A stretch of DNA of 64,000 bases, from the NCBI GenBank assembly GCA_023634235.1, contig JAMKCF010000022.1:1612001-1676000 (forward strand), read 5' to 3'. Below the pieces are notes generated by a model. That model ran no database searches. It saw nothing but the letters and a program-made list of their open reading frames with translations, and had not been told where the DNA came from. The position numbers were made by a program, and so were the translations under genes. Shown piece after piece: positions 58,497 to 64,000 of this stretch; the first letter of the stretch is position 1, and every line of letters begins with the position of its first letter. This stretch comes from Pisaster brevispinus (lineage: Eukaryota > Echinodermata > Asteroidea > Forcipulatida > Asteriidae).

Positions 58497-61400
58497 CCTA
58501 ACGTTTACCCCATCATCAACAGATGTCTGAGGCCGATGTAAAAGTAAGTGAATCATTGTTCTTAGGCCTAATGGTTTTAGGGCTTTTATTATAGGGCCTT
58601 TGTATATATTTCTTCACACAATCTTTGTACAGTGGGTTGTTTTTGAAGCACTGTAGACTACTCCTAGAACCATGATGTTCGTTCCGCTATCATTTCAGAT
58701 AACGGAAAGAACTTCATGGTTATGTAAACTGTACACATAATACCTCAATACCACCAAACTCTGGGGACTCTATTTTGTTCAGATTTCTAAATAAAAATTT
58801 AATAATCTTGAATAATGTTTTGGTTTTATATGTGTTTTTCAACGACAAAAATAAGGTCAGTTTGAAGGGGGCACATCAGGTGCACCATTTTTCCTAAGGG
58901 GGCACTTCTGGTCAATTATATTTTCATTTTTCACAAGATCATATCCAACCCAATGTCTGGTATGATAGTTTTAGGGCTCACTTGATATAAAAATTGCATT
59001 TTATAATCTGATGTAAAGTTGCAAACTGGGGGGGGGGGCAGACATCATTGAGAGTGAGGGGGCACATTATTGCATTTTGATTTAGACAAATTAATATATG
59101 TTGCTTGGTTAGAGCAATTTTTTCAAAGAGGGGAGAATATTAACCATGAAAATTGAGAAATGTTTAAACAGTTTAAGCCATCTCATGTACTTTTCAAGAA
59201 ATGTATTTTACCCAAATGGAGCCTCCGTGACTGTGGTAATATTAAAACCACAATCATATTGTTACCGTTTCACAAATGTTGTTAGTCAATACCTATGTTC
59301 ACAATTAATGCATTAACAATATCTAAAAACTAATTTTACTCTTTCCCAGGACAGATACAAAATGTTCCTCTTACAGCAATGTTCCCATCAAAAGCTGAAA
59401 GAGTACTTGTAAATCTTAAATTGATAATTGGTTATATTATTTGTTGTGGTCTCCAAACAGAAAGGCATGCAATTCTCCAATGATGTCTATCAACTAAGCA
59501 GATATCGGAGGCATACAGATGAACCACATCAGCTGTACAACTGCTCATCTCTAATGCAGATGTCCGAAAAAGGCAGAAAGACAAAGTAAGTAATTTTCCA
59601 TTTTCTTTCTTTTCACCTGTTGTCTTAAGTATAGTGGGCTGTTTTTGCAGAACTGTACACATAATACTTTCGTATGCCATAACACTCCCGGGACTCAATA
59701 TTGCATGCATGTCTAGCCCAGATGAAGAGTGGGCGGTCGGGTTGGTGTAGTGGTGTCAGTCCTCGCCTTCCACCTCTAAGACCCTACTTCAAATCCAATC
59801 GTGGAGCTCTGTGCGGATTGGGTTTTCAGGCCCCAGCTGATTGCATGGGTTTTTCCTGGAATATTTCTCTGGGGATATCCGCCCACATCTAAAACTACAT
59901 CTTCCTTCATTGTCTTCTCACCATGGAGTTCTTGGGTAGTGTTGTGATTAAGTTTGCTTTTTTGAGAATCCTTGTGCTTCACCACTAGATTAAACTAGTC
60001 TGAAAAATGCATCTACTGTTAGTAGCTAGAGGTGATGCAATGGGCAGTGTTTGCTTCAATGCATGATTGGGGATGTGCTGATCAAACAGTAGCCATTTTC
60101 ATTGCCGTTTTCATTGGACTTTATTTTCACTGCCCACTTGCATGCCTGAATTCTTGAAAACCCACACATATCAGAAGAGTTCAATCAAGCTTGTCAAGTC
60201 AAATATTCAGATTTTGGTAATTAACAATTTACATTCCATTTTATTAGACTAGTTTCATTCTTCCTGAGAATAAACTTCATACCTACACCAATACTGAAAA
60301 AAAAAAAATATATTTCAGACAATTGAAGTCCCCCAAGTTTAATTTGGTTATTAGCTAGCTGTGCACACATTCCCCCAAACCATTTGTTCTAGTTTTCACT
60401 GAAACGTATCAAAACTTTATTAACTTGTACTTGATTATCATAGGTGTATTTACTGAAAACTCTACTTTGTGGAGAACAAATTGTGGTTCCCCAGACCAAT
60501 GATGTAATATCATTATATTCATTTAACCAACAGAGTTATTCTGTCACATTCGCAAATGCAGAAAAATCCAAACAACTTGGATGAAATAACGACTTTCACA
60601 ACTTACCATTAATTTTATTTTGTTTGCTTCTGCAGGTATGCCAGTCTTACAAGAAATCTACTCATCAACAAGTAGATGACCAAGAACCCAATGATATCGT
60701 TCCAGCTGGCTTAAAATCTGCCTCCACCGCAAGCAGGTACATTTATGAACAAGCACTTGTTTTAAAGAGGAGAATCTAACATTCAATACTTTGCATTCCA
60801 AAGCTTAGGGGCTGCCACAGAAAAAGCCTTATCATCAAATGTAGCCAACATTTTACCATTGGGATAATCTAAGAAGGGACCGTCATTCCCTGACCTAAGT
60901 TGATAAGCATAATATTCTGTCAGGATGGTAACATAATCCTGTTAGTACTTTGGAGAAAGGCCATAAACAGCAGTGCGCCCAACCAGAGATAAAAAACATC
61001 AAAATAACACTACCACTTTTAAAAAGTGGTGTTTTATCTGACAGTTACTTGGCTCATCAGTGTTTTTCTGTTAATCACATTTAAGTCAATTTGGGATTAC
61101 TTAATACTTGGGGTTGTGAGTATATACAAATCCTAAGGTAAAAGTAATTTATCCCAGACTAATTATTTTAAGTATGGGTAATATTTGTTACTTCGACCAA
61201 TTGTTGAAAAAGTTGCTTGTGTGCAGTAAATAGGCTTTGCATTTCAAAAGAGATCTACTCAACAACGAGTAGATGTCCAAGCCTTGCCTGTGTTAGAGGG
61301 GCGGCACTCTCCATTGACTTCAAAATTACAACTTTTGCTCTTTTAGCAAACTGAGCTCTGTCACTCGAACATTCACAATACACACATTCGTGGAGGCCAA

Positions 61401-63590
61401 TCTGCTCCACTCAAAATCGCCCACAGTGGGTGGTTTATTTGCCATTTAACCACTTGTTCATTCATTAAAAAAACTGCACAGTTGGTTAATATAAACCCTT
61501 ATGAATATTCAAGCCAAATTTAAAAGAAATTTTTGTAACTTTACTGTAAGTACCTGACGTAATATTTATAGACTGTATTTATCAACTAGAAAATGGTCGC
61601 CTGTATTGAAATGACCCAGTCATGCACTGCGTGCAATTTTTATGTTGCTGCATGCTGATTGGCTAATCGTCATTAACATTACATGGCACATTAACTGTTC
61701 GACACATGTCAAGCAAAGTCACCTGCTCACTGCGTGATCAATAAATATTCATTCCAAATCACTGCGTGCTGTAATTGGCTAATGTAAATGACATGACAGC
61801 TCATTAAAGTTTGTCACTCGGCATGTGCGTACTTATTGTAATGTTTACAAAGTGAGGTAATACTATTCAATTTAAAAAGCACAAGACTGCTAGACTTGGG
61901 GGGGGGGTTTATTTGAGGAAAAAGTAGTTTCTTAACAAGACTCCTCATGAAATGGGCCCAGTTTCATAGAGCTGCATAAGCACAAAAAGTAGCAAAGTGT
62001 AAGAAAATGCTCCTTACCAGAATAAGTTAACCAGCCAAATACCATTTCACATTGTACCATTTGTGACTGTTAACCTGTTCATTTTTGCTAAGCAAAATTT
62101 TGTCTCACTTACAGTAGTTTTCGAGCTTCAAACAAATTACCAGTACTATTAATAATTATTTTATTTCCATAATGAATAACATTAACAGAGAGTGGTGCTA
62201 TGATGTAGCTGCGGAAGAAGCAATACAGAAATAAACTTCATCTTTAAACAAAATCAAATAGGACGACAGTGGCACCAATGAAGTGCTTTAACACGCAAAA
62301 TTGTCCAGGTTCCTTCTGCAGGCTTTGGGCCTTTAGTGGTCTGGACTGGACCCCACGCTTTAGTATATATGTTTTTAGGATTCCCAGTGAAAAATGTTCA
62401 CCTGTAGGCCTAATGTGTATGCACCCCTTACCATACCTTGGAATGGCCTTGATAATAAACTCACAAATTGACCAGCACGTTTTTTCACATTTTAACATTT
62501 GTATCTATTTAGCTGACATTTAGCGAGTTGATTTTTGCTTGGGCTCACAAATTCCTTGAAGTTAAAAGTGTGTGAAGTGTCCTTAATTACAAAATCTTAA
62601 ATAGTGCCCCATGGCAACCAATTATGTCCTGCTGTAAATGGCCAGATGGTGCCCCTATTTTTGAGATGGAAATATTCTCAAAATCAAGGGGGGAGCACCA
62701 GGAATCACCTCAGATTGCACCAATCAGCATCTAGAATCAAAGGACCCCAATCCATAGGGGCTTTGTGCTTTGCGTTTACGATGGAAGGTGATAACTCCCA
62801 AATCTGCTTCAGAGATGGGATTGAGGAAGTACATGGAGCTTTCTATCCTATGGGCTTGTTTTTATTGCCTTCAAATAACACCTCCTCAATAGATTATTAT
62901 TCAAAGTAAATTTGGTCACCTCCTCTACACTTTGGGATTTCTGAAAATGTTTAAATTGGAAACTTACATATTGTTTTTTTCTTGAACATATACTTACCAT
63001 TTTATTTTGTTGGTATCTACAGGTACAGACATGTCAGTCTTAAAAGAAATCTACCCATCAACAAGTAGATGTCTGAAATCTCCAAGAGACTGTCCTCGGC
63101 CAAACATCTTCTCATAATTCATAGATGTTGAAGGCTGAAACAAGTATGTAAATTTTTGTGTTGATTTTTGTCATCATCAGATAGTGTACTCTGCTGTTTT
63201 TGCAGCACCTTTTGCTTGTTGAAAGCTCAAGTTCATTAACTAAATTCTTCATTTAAACAAGTTGTAACCACAGCCAATCTGAGTAACCACAACCTTAACC
63301 CAACCCTTTGATGGACTCTTCCTCTGTGCTATAAACAGATACAGAGTCCTAGATATGAGGGTCTGTTTCATTCCAAAGCAACAAAAGATACATTTGTTTC
63401 CACACAAAACTTTTTCTGATGAGGTGGGAGGGAAAGTGTGAGTTAAGTTTCCGTGTGTGTTTTTACCTAAACGGACAAATTGTTTTTCTTGTTTAATACC
63501 ATTTGGTCTTGTTTGTATGCACAGGTATATCTACCCATTAACAAGTAGATGTCTGAAACCTCCAAGATACTGTCCAAGAAACATCCTCTG
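58497..63590 (+). CDS. Candidate small gene with repeated alternative last exons
   Basis: Not recognised. Proposed exons: 58497-58543 (ATG at 58523), 59461-59585, then one of 60636-60736 (stop 60673-60675), 63023-63143 (stop 63066-63068) or 63525-63590 (open to its donor). The first two join in phase 0 and the second to any of the three in phase 2. The exon 59461-59585 is open over all 125 bases. The first two terminal exons give similar ends (a KYxx(V)SL(T/K)RNL(L/P)INK pattern), for a protein of about 62 residues. Every module contains a CATCAACAAGTAGATGTCTG-like core, so the exons look like descendants of one duplicated segment. The gene may be non-coding, and it may continue beyond the window. 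Confidence 0.3.
59735..59985 (+). mobile_element. tRNA-derived SINE
   Basis: GGTTGGTGTAGTGGTGTCAG resembles an A box and CTACTTCAAATCCAATCG an eroded B box. The body runs through GGTTTTTCCTGGAATATTTC and ends near CTTGTGCTTCACCACTAG. It sits in an intron of the candidate gene. Confidence 0.6.
61957..62120. mobile_element. MITE fragment related to 15790-16078
   Basis: GGGCCCAGTTTCATAGAGCTGCATAAGCACAAAA-type left end matches the arm of the 15790-16078 element. The right half holds GCTAAGCAAAATTTTG but no clear matching end, so it is probably truncated. Confidence 0.5.
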
Positions 63591-64000
63591 GTAAGTCATG
63601 GATGTTCAAGGCTGAAATAAATACATGTACATTTTTGTGGTGATTTTTGTCAACATCAGATTGTGTGCTGTTTTTGCAGCACTTTTTGCAACAAATAACA
63701 CACATCACATGGCACAACATTCTTAGGCTCCATGATGGCACCAGCCTTGTCAATGTACAATAAACTACAAAAAGTTAATCAATTCTATTAACTTCTTTTA
63801 ATTAGTGCTTGCAATGCAAACCTGACAAGACAGTTGTTGTCACGGCAATAACCATTATGAGTTTCATATCGTGAGTACTGGCACTGAGCTTGTCGTGAGA
63901 CTTTCTTTAAAAAATATTCTGCAAGTTGAATTTGAAATAAAATGTTGTTTCTTCATCATTGAAGGGCAAAGAATTATGAAAACAAAACACTTCAGCACTT
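63591..64000 (+). other. Intron-like flank of the last module
   Basis: GTAAGT at 63591 is followed by a GGTGATTTTTGTCAACATCAG and GTGTGCTGTTTTTGCAGCAC that also follow the module at 63023. Nothing else seen before the edge. Confidence 0.4.

Overview
The window is animal nuclear DNA, not prokaryotic. Genes are split into short exons with GT-AG introns, introns run up to 21 kb, and most of the sequence is AT-rich non-coding DNA full of short inverted-repeat transposons, tRNA-like SINE pieces and minisatellites. The repeat types (short elements ending in a 'TTTCACAAAG' arm, tRNA-derived SINEs, very frequent TACATGTA palindromes) and the gene families suggest a marine invertebrate, most likely an echinoderm. 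That assignment is inference; no rRNA or mitochondrial marker is present.

Bases 1-2068 hold a 1.05-kb non-autonomous DNA transposon with perfect 32-bp terminal inverted repeats and a perfect 8-bp target duplication. Bases 2069-7981 look like one complete autonomous DNA transposon, about 5.9 kb. Both ends start with the same 12 bases beginning CAC, and GGTG flanks both sides. It carries a ten-exon gene, with every splice junction in frame, for a 956-residue protein with the layout of vertebrate RAG1: an N-terminal cysteine-rich region, a C3HC4 RING finger, a further Cys/His finger, and then a DDE transposase core. The core has candidate catalytic D483, D553 and E912 and a CxxC...HxxxxH zinc site placed as in RAG1. 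The 4-bp duplication and CAC ends point to the Chapaev/CMC side of the Transib-RAG group, or to the N-RAG-TP elements described from molluscs. No RAG2-like gene accompanies it. This is the main discovery in the window.

Bases 8.5-8.86 kb carry a decayed LINE reverse-transcriptase tail. From 9615 to 34407 a four-exon plus-strand gene encodes a 265-residue claudin-superfamily four-pass membrane protein. Its 21-kb first intron is packed with MITEs, SINE pieces, local duplications, a hairpin cluster (17.08-17.31 kb) and a 29-bp minisatellite (26.27-26.92 kb).

From 34.4 to 58 kb there is no firmly supported gene. The stretch holds three further tandem arrays, one of them a 30-bp satellite with a palindrome in each unit (38.94-39.49 kb), an unassigned 104-codon reading frame at 39969-40283, several MITEs and poly(G) tracts. 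From 58.5 kb to the right edge, a series of similar exon-like modules with good splice sites may be a small gene with tandemly duplicated alternative last exons. It runs off the window.

The two supported genes show no functional link. One is a mobile-element gene, the other a host membrane-protein gene.
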